DNA of 64,000 bases from UBA2638 sp046293135 (GTDB lineage: Bacteria; Pseudomonadota; Alphaproteobacteria; Micavibrionales; Micavibrionaceae): contig JBKBPR010000001.1 of NCBI GenBank assembly GCA_046293135.1, forward strand, positions 541,303-605,302, written 5' to 3'. The translations under genes were made by a program, and so were the position numbers. The notes beneath the pieces are model-generated. The model was given only the letters and a program-made list of their open reading frames with translations, was not told the DNA's origin and searched no databases. This document shows positions 33,041 to 42,207 of the stretch, piece after piece; the first letter of the stretch is position 1; each line of letters opens with the position of its first letter.

Positions 33041-33169
33041 TTACCCTTGGGCGTTGATTGAAATCGTGACGGGGCTTTGCTGAACGGGGACATCGATCAC
33101 GGCGAAAACTAAAAATGCAGCCAAGCCCAATGCGAGCAGGGCGGCAGTAGCATAAATGGCAAGTTTCAT
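33041..33169 (-). CDS. Small single-span membrane protein
   Basis: 42 residues. MKLAIYATAALLALGLAAFL then VFAVIDVPVQQSP and a short polar tail ending SINAQG. AAGGAGTG lies eight bases before the ATG, an excellent ribosome site. One membrane or signal-anchor segment at the N-terminus. Ends ten bases before the start of the large exported protein, so the two are one transcription unit and perhaps partners. Family not recognised. Confidence 0.75.
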   Translation of the reverse strand: MKLAIYATAALLALGLAAFLVFAVIDVPVQQSPVTISINAQG

Positions 33170-33310
33170 AGTAGCACACTCCTTAATTTTGCCTCACCCT
33201 AGTGAAAATCTTTTACAAGATCAATTGCATTTAGGGCATTGTTGAAGAAATATAAGGGATAGCCATTTTTATAAAACCAGTATGAATATTGATGTTGATG
33301 AATAACACCC

Positions 33311-33877
33311 ATGCCACGCCGAACCGATAAAGCTCAAACGATGACCGCGCCGATTATCAAGCCGATCACATTGATCGGTATGATGGGCAGTGGCAAAACG
33401 CATTTTGGTCGCCGCATTGCCAAGGCGTTAGGACTGCCGTTCTATGACAGCGATGTTTTAATCGAGCAGAAAGCCGGATGCTCTGTGGCACAAATTTTCG
33501 AGCGCTGGGGCGAGTCGAAATTCCGTGAAGTCGAGGCCAAGACAATCGCCGAAACACTGGAGGGGGATGTGTGCGTTCTGGCCACGGGCGGCGGGGCGAT
33601 TATGAATCCCGACACGGCGGCGCGAATATTCAACCGCTCGATTGCGGTATGGGTGCGGGCTGATATGGACGACATTCTCAAACGTGTGGCCAAAAATGCG
33701 AACAGGCCGCTTCTTGCTTGCGAAAACCCGCGTGATGTAATAGAAAAACTTATGCATACACGCCAGCCTGTATACGAAAAAGCCCCTCTGCAACTCTATA
33801 GTTCCGGACGAAAATATTCTGATGCGCTTCAGGATATTCTTCGCGCCATTCATCAGGAAAACGAGAATGTCCGTTAA
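33311..33877 (+). CDS. aroK: Shikimate kinase
   Basis: 188 residues. Phosphorylates shikimate in the chorismate pathway. P-loop GMMGSGKTHFGRRIA, shikimate-binding DSD (FYDSDVLIEQ) with GESKFREVE, and LATGGGAIM. Translation may start at 33311 or at the Met ten codons later; neither has a strong ribosome site. Overlaps aroB by 11 bp, the classic aroK-aroB pair. Confidence 0.96.
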   Translation: MPRRTDKAQTMTAPIIKPITLIGMMGSGKTHFGRRIAKALGLPFYDSDVLIEQKAGCSVAQIFERWGESKFREVEAKTIAETLEGDVCVLATGGGAIMNPDTAARIFNRSIAVWVRADMDDILKRVAKNANRPLLACENPRDVIEKLMHTRQPVYEKAPLQLYSSGRKYSDALQDILRAIHQENENVR

Positions 33878-35042
33878 AATCGTCACAATTGATCTGGGGA
33901 CGCGGGATTACGATATCTATATCGGCAAAGCCCTGCATGGCCGCATTCACGAAAAAATGCCGATGGAGATTGACGGGCGGCAATTCTTCGCCGTGGTTGA
34001 TGAGAATGTGCAAAGCTATTTCGAGTCTGTGAAAATCTCGCTCAATGCCCATGGTGCAAAACGTGTTGAAAGCCTTGTGCTGCCTTCGGGGGAGGGCACG
34101 AAATCCTTTGCGCAATATCAGTATGTTTGCGAGTGGATGCTCTCCCACAGGATCGACAGGGACTCGGTGGTTCTGGCCATTGGCGGCGGCGTAATAGGCG
34201 ATCTGGCGGGGTTTTGCGCGGCCTCTGTTTTGCGCGGGGTCGGCTTTGTGCAAATCCCGACAACCTTGCTGGCGCAGGTCGATAGCTCAGTCGGCGGCAA
34301 AACGGGGATCAATACCGATCAGGGCAAAAACCTTGTCGGCGCGTTCTACCAGCCTGATCTGGTGCTGGCCGATATTGATGCGCTGGCGACATTGCCGCAG
34401 CGGGAATTGCTTGCGGGCTATGCCGAGATTGTGAAATACGGCCTGTTGGGCGATGCGAATTTCTTTGAATGGCTCGAAGAAAATGGCCGCGACGTTTGCA
34501 GGCTCGATGAAGAGGCCGTGTTATACGCGATTGAAAAAAGTGTCCGCGCCAAGGCTGATATCGTCATTCAGGATGAGCACGAAAAGGGGCGCAGAGCGCT
34601 GTTGAATCTGGGTCATACCTTTGCGCACGCCCTTGAAGCCGCGGCGAAATATGACGGACGATTGCTGCATGGTGAGGCGGTTGCGATCGGTATGGTCATG
34701 GCTTTTGATCTGTCCGTGCGTTTGGGGTTATGCGCGCAGGAGGATTTGCAGCGCGTTGAAGATCATCTGGTGAGCGCAGGCTTGCCGACTCGCGCTTCAT
34801 TCATTTCGCCGTCGATGAACGCCACGCCCGAAAGCCTGTTTGAACTGATGCTGGGTGATAAAAAAATGCGCGGCGGGAAAATAAATTTCGTTCTGGTACG
34901 GCAAATCGGTGATGCCTTCACCAGTTCCGATGTGCCGCAGGAAATCGTGCTGGATGTCTTGCGCGATTCTTTGAGCGGTACGGATCAAAAATCTCATGAC
35001 ATATTGCAGGAAAAATGGAAATCAGCCTTCTCTTCCCTATAG
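33867..35042 (+). CDS. aroB: 3-dehydroquinate synthase
   Basis: 391 residues from the ATG at 33867 (MSVKIVTIDLG); the frame opens upstream inside aroK but that part is not family-like. Converts DAHP to 3-dehydroquinate. NAD-binding GGGVIGDLAGFCAA, PTTLLAQVDSSVGGKTGIN, and metal-ligand region LNLGHTFAHALE with HGEAVAIGM. Overlaps aroK and the next gene, so these three form one unit. Confidence 0.97.
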   Translation: MSVKIVTIDLGTRDYDIYIGKALHGRIHEKMPMEIDGRQFFAVVDENVQSYFESVKISLNAHGAKRVESLVLPSGEGTKSFAQYQYVCEWMLSHRIDRDSVVLAIGGGVIGDLAGFCAASVLRGVGFVQIPTTLLAQVDSSVGGKTGINTDQGKNLVGAFYQPDLVLADIDALATLPQRELLAGYAEIVKYGLLGDANFFEWLEENGRDVCRLDEEAVLYAIEKSVRAKADIVIQDEHEKGRRALLNLGHTFAHALEAAAKYDGRLLHGEAVAIGMVMAFDLSVRLGLCAQEDLQRVEDHLVSAGLPTRASFISPSMNATPESLFELMLGDKKMRGGKINFVLVRQIGDAFTSSDVPQEIVLDVLRDSLSGTDQKSHDILQEKWKSAFSSL

Positions 35043-36289
35043 TTGCAATTTTTATATTGCTGCTTTTATCGGCGTTTTTCTCCGGTTCTGAAACATCCCT
35101 GACGGCGGCCTCCAGCGCTCGGCTGCATGCTTTGGAAAAGGACGGCAATTCGCGTGCGGGGCTTGTGAATAGAATTCGCGCCCACAAAGACCGTATGATC
35201 GGGGCGCTGCTTTTGGGAAACAACCTCGTCAATATTATGGCTTCGGCCTTGGCGACCAGCGTTCTAATCAAGCTTTTCGGTGAAACGGGCGTTTTATATG
35301 CCACGATTGCGATGACTCTGCTGGTACTGATTTTTGCCGAAGTGCTGCCCAAAACCTATGCCTTTCACAACGCCGATACGATGGCGATGCGGATTGCACC
35401 GATTGTGCGGGTGATTATCGTGATTTTCGCGCCGGTCACCGAAGCCGTGACATGGATCGTAAGGCGGTTCTTGCGTTTGTTCGGTGTGGATATTTCGATG
35501 GTCAATGCCGGCTCGCATCTTGAGGTTCTGCGCGGTGTGATTGAAATGCATGAGGGAACGGATAAGGATGTGCAGGAGCAACGCGCCATGCTGCGCTCGA
35601 TCCTTGATCTCGCCGATGTGTCGGTTGAGGATATCATGGTGCACCGCAAGAATGTGACCATGTTCAATATTGATGATCCGATTGAAGGAATCGTTGAGCA
35701 GGTTCTGGATAGCCCATACACCCGTATTCCGTTCTGGCGTGACAATCCGGATAATATTGTCGGCGTGTTGCATGCGAAATTATTGCTTAGGGCGCTGAGG
35801 AAATCGGAAGGCGATATCGGCAAGATTGATCTATCCGAAGTCATGATGGAGCCGCGCTTTATTCCGGAATCAACGGCTCTGAATGAGCAGCTTCAGGCCT
35901 TCCGCGCCAATAAGGAGCATTTCGCTGTTGTCATTGACGAATATGGCAGCTTCATGGGGATTGTGACGCTCGAAGATATCTTGGAGGAAATCGTCGGTGA
36001 TATTGATGATGAGCATGACGAAACCATGCAGGGGGTCAAGGTTCTTGCGGGCAATCGTTATATGGTTGACGGCACGGTGACCATTCGTGATCTTAATCGC
36101 GGCTTTAATTGGGAATTGCCTGATGAGGAATACTCAACGCTGGCGGGGTTGATTTTGTATGAATCGCAAACCATCCCGAAGGTCGGGCAATCCTTCCGCT
36201 ATCATGGGTTTACCTTTGACGTTGTGAAGCGCCACAAGAATCAAATCACTATGATCCGCGTCACCCCACCAGCCGATGGCGGGTATTGA
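35015..36289 (+). CDS. CNNM/CorC-type transporter with CBS domains
   Basis: 424 residues. N-terminal DUF21/CNNM membrane domain with about four segments (LLLLSAFFSGSETSLTAASS, then LLGNNLVNIMASALATSVL), two CBS domains (about 200-330, VEDIMVHRKNVTMFN and HFAVVIDEYGSFMGIVTLED) and the C-terminal CorC_HlyC domain. Family members deal with Mg2+/Co2+ efflux or homeostasis; older names call them hemolysins, which is misleading. Starts 28 bp inside aroB. Confidence 0.93.
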   Translation: MEISLLFPIVAIFILLLLSAFFSGSETSLTAASSARLHALEKDGNSRAGLVNRIRAHKDRMIGALLLGNNLVNIMASALATSVLIKLFGETGVLYATIAMTLLVLIFAEVLPKTYAFHNADTMAMRIAPIVRVIIVIFAPVTEAVTWIVRRFLRLFGVDISMVNAGSHLEVLRGVIEMHEGTDKDVQEQRAMLRSILDLADVSVEDIMVHRKNVTMFNIDDPIEGIVEQVLDSPYTRIPFWRDNPDNIVGVLHAKLLLRALRKSEGDIGKIDLSEVMMEPRFIPESTALNEQLQAFRANKEHFAVVIDEYGSFMGIVTLEDILEEIVGDIDDEHDETMQGVKVLAGNRYMVDGTVTIRDLNRGFNWELPDEEYSTLAGLILYESQTIPKVGQSFRYHGFTFDVVKRHKNQITMIRVTPPADGGY

Positions 36290-36290
36290 A

Positions 36291-37058
36291 TCACAGCTTT
36301 GTAATCGCGTTATAACGCTCAATATTGTCTTGCAGATGCACAGGGTTGATCGTGCCGATAATCGCGCTGGTCACGGCGGGCTGCTTGAAGCAAAACTCAA
36401 GCGCGGCTGTAATATTGGTGTTATGCCCGCTGGCAAGAATTTTCTTGAGCAGCGCCCCTTTGCCGAGGGCGGCGGCCTTATCCAGAACGGGTTTTTCATC
36501 CTGATAATCCTGATGATAAGCGATCATCACCGTGTCCATCGTATCAAGGGCGCGCAGCCCACCTGCAACCGTCTTTGTCGATGCGCCGATGGCGCGCACC
36601 AGCCCTCTGGCTTTGAAATCTATCATCGCCGCGATCAAATCATCTCTAAGAGCGCTGTGATCGTTGCCGTCCGAATGCACCAGAAAAATATCGAGGTAAT
36701 CGGTTTGCAATCGCTTTAACGACCGCTCCAGCGAATGCGCGAAATGCTGCGGCGAGAAATCATAATGGCTGTGGCCGTTTTCGAATTCTTCACCCGCCTT
36801 GCCGATAATAACCCAATCTTCCCGCTGCCCTTGCAAAAGCCTGCCCAAACGCTCCTCGCTCAAACCGTAAGCGGGGGCGGTATCGAGCGTATTTATGCCC
36901 AAATCTTTCGCCAGCGCCAGCAAATCCGCAAGGCTGGATTCATCCGGAATATCAAAGCCGCTCGGATATTTTACGCCCTGATTGCGCCCGAATTTCACCG
37001 TTCCCAAGCCGATGGGCGAGAGGCTTATACCCGTTGTGCCGAGAGGTTTTAGCGCCAT
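36291..37058 (-). CDS. Aldo/keto reductase
   Basis: 255 residues. NADPH-dependent TIM-barrel oxidoreductase. Start motif PLGTTGISLSPIGLGTVKFG, catalytic Asp/Tyr in NTLDTAPAYGLSEERLG, Lys in IIGKAGEEF and His in LDIFLVHSDGND; the end is shorter than the usual ~300. Substrate unknown. Overlaps the FAD oxidoreductase by 10 bp. Convergent with corC with one base between the genes. Confidence 0.9.
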   Translation of the reverse strand: MALKPLGTTGISLSPIGLGTVKFGRNQGVKYPSGFDIPDESSLADLLALAKDLGINTLDTAPAYGLSEERLGRLLQGQREDWVIIGKAGEEFENGHSHYDFSPQHFAHSLERSLKRLQTDYLDIFLVHSDGNDHSALRDDLIAAMIDFKARGLVRAIGASTKTVAGGLRALDTMDTVMIAYHQDYQDEKPVLDKAAALGKGALLKKILASGHNTNITAALEFCFKQPAVTSAIIGTINPVHLQDNIERYNAITKL

Positions 37059-38293
37059 TGCATATTCTCCTCATCCTCATCCCCATCTCTATCCTCATTT
37101 CTATCCTCATTTCTATCCCACGGCGCTTTGGCATAGGGCGCGGCGAGCAGCCATGACCAGTCCGTGACGCTTTGCGAGGGCGCTATGCCATCCTCATCCA
37201 GCTTTTTGATGATCTTATCGGCCAAAAGCGGGGCAAAGGTCAGCTTGGTCGGCCAGCCGTAAATACTGCGCCCGATACTGTGCAGTGTTGGCGTATCGGG
37301 CATCCAGCCCTCCGTTGCCGAAGATCCCTCATGGCGGTCAATCGGCAGCACCGCCCATTGCGCCGCCTCCAGAGAAAGGGCGGGAAAATATTTCTGAAAC
37401 GCAAATTCAATGGCGCGGATGGTTTCTTGCGCGGGAACATCCTTTTCACGCTCGGCGACTTGCCCGCCGATATACCAAACCAAGCGTCCTTGCGCGTCCT
37501 TATGCGTTGTGATCGTGGCAACGGGCTTTTCCGCCGCGCCGATCAGATGCGCATAAATCTCGAACGGGGCAGAGCGCAGCATCCCCATCAGCAGCGGGCG
37601 GCGCTGCGTTTTCAAACCCTTATCCTGAAGACGCATTGTCGCGGCGGGGTGATTGCCTTGCGCCGCTGTGAAAATGATTTTGGCGGCTGTGATCGTTTCC
37701 GCGCCGATTGTCACGCGAACATCATTTTCGCTTTCGGCAATATCCCGCGCAAAATCAATATCAGCCTTGCGAATACGATCCTGATACGGCGCGGCCAGCG
37801 CCTTGATAACGCTTGGCACATCAATCACAGGTTCGCCCATGAAAATCGCCGATCCCATAAAGCCGCTATTTTGCAAGGCTTCAGGCCATTGCGAGGCGGG
37901 AATATCGCGCACGCTATTCCCCAGCGCCTTTTTCGCGGCAATCTTGATAATCCCGCCCGTCAGCCCCGCGGGAATAAGCATGATTTGCGAGGGCGCACGA
38001 ATCTGCGCTTGGCTGAGGTCAACATCCTCAGCGCTTAAATCTTTGCCCTCCAGCGCCCGCCGCCACAAATCGGGCATTGCGCTGATGGATTGCGCCAGCG
38101 CGCTGATCTTTCCGGCCAGCGCGTATTTTAGCCCTGAATGGATAATCCCCTGCGAGGCAATGCTTTGCCCGCCGCCCAACGCGTTATTTTCCAGCAACAG
38201 CGCATTATAGCCCATGCGGCTCAAACGGTTGAGCGTCCAAAGGCCGGCAATGCCGCCGCCTATTATGATGATATCGGCGCGGTGTTGAGCCAT
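37049..38293 (-). CDS. FAD-dependent oxidoreductase (DAO family)
   Basis: 414 residues. N-terminal Rossmann fold IIIIGGGIAGLWTLNRLSRM and the GGGQSIASQGIIHSGLKYAL segment typical of the glycine-oxidase/DAO group. The last ~20 residues are an odd charged repeat (DRNEDRNEDRDGDEDEE), coded by a 12-bp microsatellite at 37066-37119. Overlaps both neighbours: 31 bp with the hydrolase, 10 bp with the AKR. Substrate unknown. Confidence 0.85.
   Translation of the reverse strand: MAQHRADIIIIGGGIAGLWTLNRLSRMGYNALLLENNALGGGQSIASQGIIHSGLKYALAGKISALAQSISAMPDLWRRALEGKDLSAEDVDLSQAQIRAPSQIMLIPAGLTGGIIKIAAKKALGNSVRDIPASQWPEALQNSGFMGSAIFMGEPVIDVPSVIKALAAPYQDRIRKADIDFARDIAESENDVRVTIGAETITAAKIIFTAAQGNHPAATMRLQDKGLKTQRRPLLMGMLRSAPFEIYAHLIGAAEKPVATITTHKDAQGRLVWYIGGQVAEREKDVPAQETIRAIEFAFQKYFPALSLEAAQWAVLPIDRHEGSSATEGWMPDTPTLHSIGRSIYGWPTKLTFAPLLADKIIKKLDEDGIAPSQSVTDWSWLLAAPYAKAPWDRNEDRNEDRDGDEDEENMQWR
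37066..37119. repeat. 12-bp tandem repeat at the 3' end of the FAD oxidoreductase gene
   Basis: CTCATTTCTATC units with shorter CTCATC versions, in-frame, giving the D-R-N-E repeats at the protein's end. Length changes would alter the tail without disrupting the fold. Confidence 0.75.
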
Positions 38294-39144
38294 GTCAAAA
38301 CTTTTTCAATTTGCGAAGGATGCATAAGCGAGGGAACATGGCCGCAATCCTCAAAGGTCACGACCTCTATACCCGTTCCGCGATAGCTTGATTGCATAGA
38401 CTCAATAATCGGCGCGGTCAGCACCATGGATTGAGCGCCGTGCAGAACCTGAACGGGCGCGGCAATATTGCCCCAATACGGCCAGAGGCTTTCCTGCCCC
38501 GTCGGATGCAGTTTGAAAATCTCGGCAATGCGCGGATCATAGCCATAGGTCAAGCGCCCGTCATCCAAGGCGCGGGCGTTATGTTCGGCCATATCCTTCC
38601 ATTGTTGGTCGCTGATCGGGCCCCAGCTCAAACCGCGTGTGGCGCGCATACGGGTTTCCAGCTCTTGCAGCGTATCGAATCTGTATTCCTGCGCAATGAC
38701 GCCGTGAATAAAATCGAGCGCCGCTTGCGGCACTTCGGGGCCGACATCGTTCAGGATTAGGCGGCAAATCGGCGAGTTCTCAAGCCCCGCCAGACGAATG
38801 CCGAGCAGCCCGCCAAGCGAGATTCCCAACCAATCGAGGCAATGCGGGCGGGTCAGATCAAGATGGGCGAGCAGCAACATCAGATCGGCGCAATATTGCT
38901 GATAGTTGTAATCGAGCGGGTCAGGCAGGAAATCGCTGCGCCCGCGCCCGACAAGATCAACGGCAATAAAGCGGTAGCCATGATTTATCAGTGCGGCGGC
39001 GATCACGTCAAAGTCGTGGCCGTTGCCTGTCAGCCCGTGAACGCCGATAATCGGGCGGGCTTGCGGGTCGCCCCAATCGCTATAGGTTATGCGGTGATAC
39101 CCTTTGGAATTGAGGGCGTGGAAATGCTTTTCGGTGAAAGCCAT
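38263..39144 (-). CDS. Alpha/beta hydrolase
   Basis: 293 residues. Oxyanion motif VHGLTGNGHDFDV, nucleophile elbow GISLGGLLGIRLAG (Ser), and C-terminal His in EDCGHVPSLMHP. Soluble esterase-like enzyme, substrate unknown. First gene of a three-gene minus-strand run (hydrolase, FAD oxidoreductase, AKR) with overlapping ends. Confidence 0.9.
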   Translation of the reverse strand: MAFTEKHFHALNSKGYHRITYSDWGDPQARPIIGVHGLTGNGHDFDVIAAALINHGYRFIAVDLVGRGRSDFLPDPLDYNYQQYCADLMLLLAHLDLTRPHCLDWLGISLGGLLGIRLAGLENSPICRLILNDVGPEVPQAALDFIHGVIAQEYRFDTLQELETRMRATRGLSWGPISDQQWKDMAEHNARALDDGRLTYGYDPRIAEIFKLHPTGQESLWPYWGNIAAPVQVLHGAQSMVLTAPIIESMQSSYRGTGIEVVTFEDCGHVPSLMHPSQIEKVLTWLNTAPISS

Positions 39145-39268
39145 CGGCGCAATCCATCTCTATTTAATCTTTAGGTCGCTTTCGGGGCGCTTATTAAGGC
39201 GCTTTTGTGTTGGTCAAAAATTCGTATCAAGATGTCACTCTCAAGGCGTTGCTATCAAGGCGTTACCA

Positions 39269-42013
39269 TCAAGACGCGGCCACGTTTTTGATATTGCCGT
39301 GACAATGTTTGAATTTCTTCCCTGAACCGCACGGACAATCGGCATTGCGCGGCACTTTCGACCATGTTTCAGGATCGTTCGGGTCAAAGGTGTTCTTGAC
39401 CGTGCGTGAGGGCATTTGCGCGACATTATCGCCGTTTCCGCGCGGATCGAAAATGCTGCCGCTACCGCCGCCGCCCTGACCTGTGAATGCGGGGTCGTTA
39501 CGGGTTTCTTGCAGCTCGTCCGGCTCGGGATGGCCGCCGCCCAAAACGCCGGGCAGGATCAGCGCAAGCTGGTTTTCATCAATGCTAATCTCGACAAGGC
39601 TCAGCGTTTGCGTCACCGTTTCGCGCAGTTTATCAAGCATCGCCTCGAACATTCCGAAGGCCTCGGTCTTGTATTCGTTGAGCGGGTCTTTCTGGCCGAA
39701 GGCGCGTAGATTGATCCCCTGACGCAAATGGTCGAGCGAGAGCAAATGCTCTTTCCAGCTTTGATCGAGCAGTTGTAGCATGATCGCTTTTTTGGTTTTG
39801 CGCCAAATATCTTGCGAATAATTGGCGATTTTGCTGGCGAATTTTTTATCAATTGCAGTGCTGAGACGCTCTAGAATCTCATCGCCGCCGATACCTTCTT
39901 CCTTCGCCCAACTCTGAACGGGCAAATCAAGGCCGAACACGCGCAGCACCTCGGTGTGCAGTGTATCGGTATCCCATTGTTCGGAGTAGGAATTTGCCGG
40001 AATGGACAAGTTGACCATATCCTCAATGACCTGATCGCGCATATCCTTGATAAGCTCGGAGAGGTCGGAGGATTCCATGATTTCGCGGCGCTGCTCATAG
40101 ATCGCTTTCCGCTGGCTGTTCATCACGTCATCAAATTTGAGCAGGTTTTTCCGCACTTCGAAATGCATGCCCTCAACCTTGGTTTGGGCGCGTTCAAGCA
40201 TTTTCGAGATCAGCGGGTGTTCGAGCGATTCGCCTTCCTGCAGGCCGATACGGCTGTTCAGGAGTTGCTCCAATTTATCGCCCGCGAAAATCCGCATCAG
40301 GTCGTCTTCAACCGAAAGGAAGAAAATAGAAGCCCCTGGATCGCCCTGACGGCCAGCACGGCCACGCAGCTGATTGTCAATCCGCCGTGATTCGTGGCGC
40401 TCCGTTCCGATGATGAAAAGCCCGCCCGCATCCTTGACGATTTGTTTATCCGCAGGTGTCGGCGGATAATCAGAGCCCATCAGCATATCGGAATTACCGC
40501 CAAGCTGAATATCCGTACCGCGCCCCGCCATATTGGTTGCGATGGTCACCGCGCCGGGGCGGCCTGCCTGCGCCACAATATAGGCCTCTTGCTCGTGATA
40601 GCGGGCATTGAGGACGTTGTGCGTAATTTTTTCCTTCTTGAAACGTGCCGAGAGCTTTTCGGATTTTTCAATCGAAACCGTCCCGACCAGAACGGGCTGT
40701 TTGCGCTCCTGACACTCTTTGATCAGCTCGACAATCGCCTGTTCCTTTTCGGCCAAAGAGCGATAGATTTTATCATCATAATCAATCCGCGCGACCGGAA
40801 CATGGGTCGGGATTGATACAACATCAAGATTGTAAATTTCCTGAAATTCCGAGGCTTCGGTCATACCCGTTCCCGTCATCCCCGCGAGTTTCGGATAGAG
40901 GCGGAAATAATTCTGGAACGTGATCGAGGCCAAGGTCTGGTTCTCGGTCTGAATGGCAACGCCTTCCTTCGCCTCGATGGCCTGATGCAGGCCTTCGGAA
41001 AGTCTACGGCCTTCCATCATACGGCCTGTGAATTCGTCAATCAGAATGACGCGGCCATCCTTGACGATGTAATCCTTATCGATGTGGAACAGCTTGTGCG
41101 CGCGCAAGGCCTGGTTGACGTGATGCACCATCGCAATATTCTGGATATCGTACATTGATCCTTCGGCAAGCAGATTATGCTCATTGAGTAGCTCTTCAAC
41201 ATGCTCATTGCCGATATCGGTCAGGACGATGGTTTTGTGCTTTTCGTCTTGCTCGTAATCTTCTTCTTTGAGCAACGGGATCAGCTTGTTGACCAGAATA
41301 TATGAATCGGTCGCGCTTTCGGACGGGCCGGAGATAATCAACGGCGTTCTGGCCTCATCAATCAGAATCGAATCAACCTCGTCGATGATTGCGAAATTGA
41401 ACGAGCCGCGCTGCACCATCTGTGGCAGCGTGAATTTCATGTTATCGCGTAAATAATCAAAGCCCAGCTCGTTATTGGTCGCATAGGTGATATCGCAGGC
41501 ATAAGCCTTGCGGCGATCATCCTCGTTACTGCCGCCGGTGATACAGCCAGTGGTCAGGCCGAGGAAGCCGTAAATCTCGCCCATCCATTCGGAGTCACGT
41601 TTGGCGAGATAATCATTGACCGTCACAATGTGAACGCCCTTACCGGAGAGCGCATTCAGATAAGCGGCGAGTGTGGAAACCAGCGTTTTTCCTTCCCCCG
41701 TTTTCATTTCGGAGATTTTACCCATATGCAGCGCCGCACCACCGATCAGCTGCACATCGTAATGACGCTGCCCCAATGTGCGTTTGGCGGCTTCGCGAAC
41801 AACGGCAAAAGCATCATGCATAATGTCGTCTTCGGTTGCCCCGTTCTTGAGCTTTTCCCGCAGCACGGAAGTTTGTGCCTGAAGCTCGGTATTGCTCATC
41901 GCCTCGTAATACGGCTCAAGCGCGTTGATCGGCTCGACATGCTTGGAGAGCGATTTTACGATCCGCTCGTTGGAAGATCCGAAAATTTTTGAGGCAAGTT
42001 TAAATACGAACAT
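39269..42013 (-). CDS. secA: Preprotein translocase ATPase SecA
   Basis: 914 residues. Drives proteins through SecYEG. Walker A MKTGEGKTLVSTLAAYLNAL near residue 105, DEAD-type VDSILIDEARTPLIISG, QLRGRAGRQGDPG in helicase domain 2, and the C-terminal zinc-binding CPCGSGKKFKHCHG, which binds SecB/ribosomes. Full length. Divergent from the parvulin gene with 194 bp between, which must hold both promoters. Confidence 0.98.
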   Translation of the reverse strand: MFVFKLASKIFGSSNERIVKSLSKHVEPINALEPYYEAMSNTELQAQTSVLREKLKNGATEDDIMHDAFAVVREAAKRTLGQRHYDVQLIGGAALHMGKISEMKTGEGKTLVSTLAAYLNALSGKGVHIVTVNDYLAKRDSEWMGEIYGFLGLTTGCITGGSNEDDRRKAYACDITYATNNELGFDYLRDNMKFTLPQMVQRGSFNFAIIDEVDSILIDEARTPLIISGPSESATDSYILVNKLIPLLKEEDYEQDEKHKTIVLTDIGNEHVEELLNEHNLLAEGSMYDIQNIAMVHHVNQALRAHKLFHIDKDYIVKDGRVILIDEFTGRMMEGRRLSEGLHQAIEAKEGVAIQTENQTLASITFQNYFRLYPKLAGMTGTGMTEASEFQEIYNLDVVSIPTHVPVARIDYDDKIYRSLAEKEQAIVELIKECQERKQPVLVGTVSIEKSEKLSARFKKEKITHNVLNARYHEQEAYIVAQAGRPGAVTIATNMAGRGTDIQLGGNSDMLMGSDYPPTPADKQIVKDAGGLFIIGTERHESRRIDNQLRGRAGRQGDPGASIFFLSVEDDLMRIFAGDKLEQLLNSRIGLQEGESLEHPLISKMLERAQTKVEGMHFEVRKNLLKFDDVMNSQRKAIYEQRREIMESSDLSELIKDMRDQVIEDMVNLSIPANSYSEQWDTDTLHTEVLRVFGLDLPVQSWAKEEGIGGDEILERLSTAIDKKFASKIANYSQDIWRKTKKAIMLQLLDQSWKEHLLSLDHLRQGINLRAFGQKDPLNEYKTEAFGMFEAMLDKLRETVTQTLSLVEISIDENQLALILPGVLGGGHPEPDELQETRNDPAFTGQGGGGSGSIFDPRGNGDNVAQMPSRTVKNTFDPNDPETWSKVPRNADCPCGSGKKFKHCHGNIKNVAAS

Positions 42014-42207
42014 GACGACCTTAGAAATTCAAAAAATTATTGTGTATCACCTCTATAAGCCCCAATTCACCTAGCGTCAATAACGGGGCGTGAAACAGAT
42101 TCATTCTTTTTGTTGGTATTGTTGTTTGTAAAACAGGAAAGCGGTTGAAATCTGTTTATAAACGCATTACGTATGGTGATTATCCCTCAAATCAAGGATT
42201 TTGAACT

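Noticed and set aside
32476..33061. Plus-strand frames rich in Ser/Phe/Val opposite the Glu-repeat gene
   Set aside because: They come from the complementary strand of the hexamer repeat; low complexity only.
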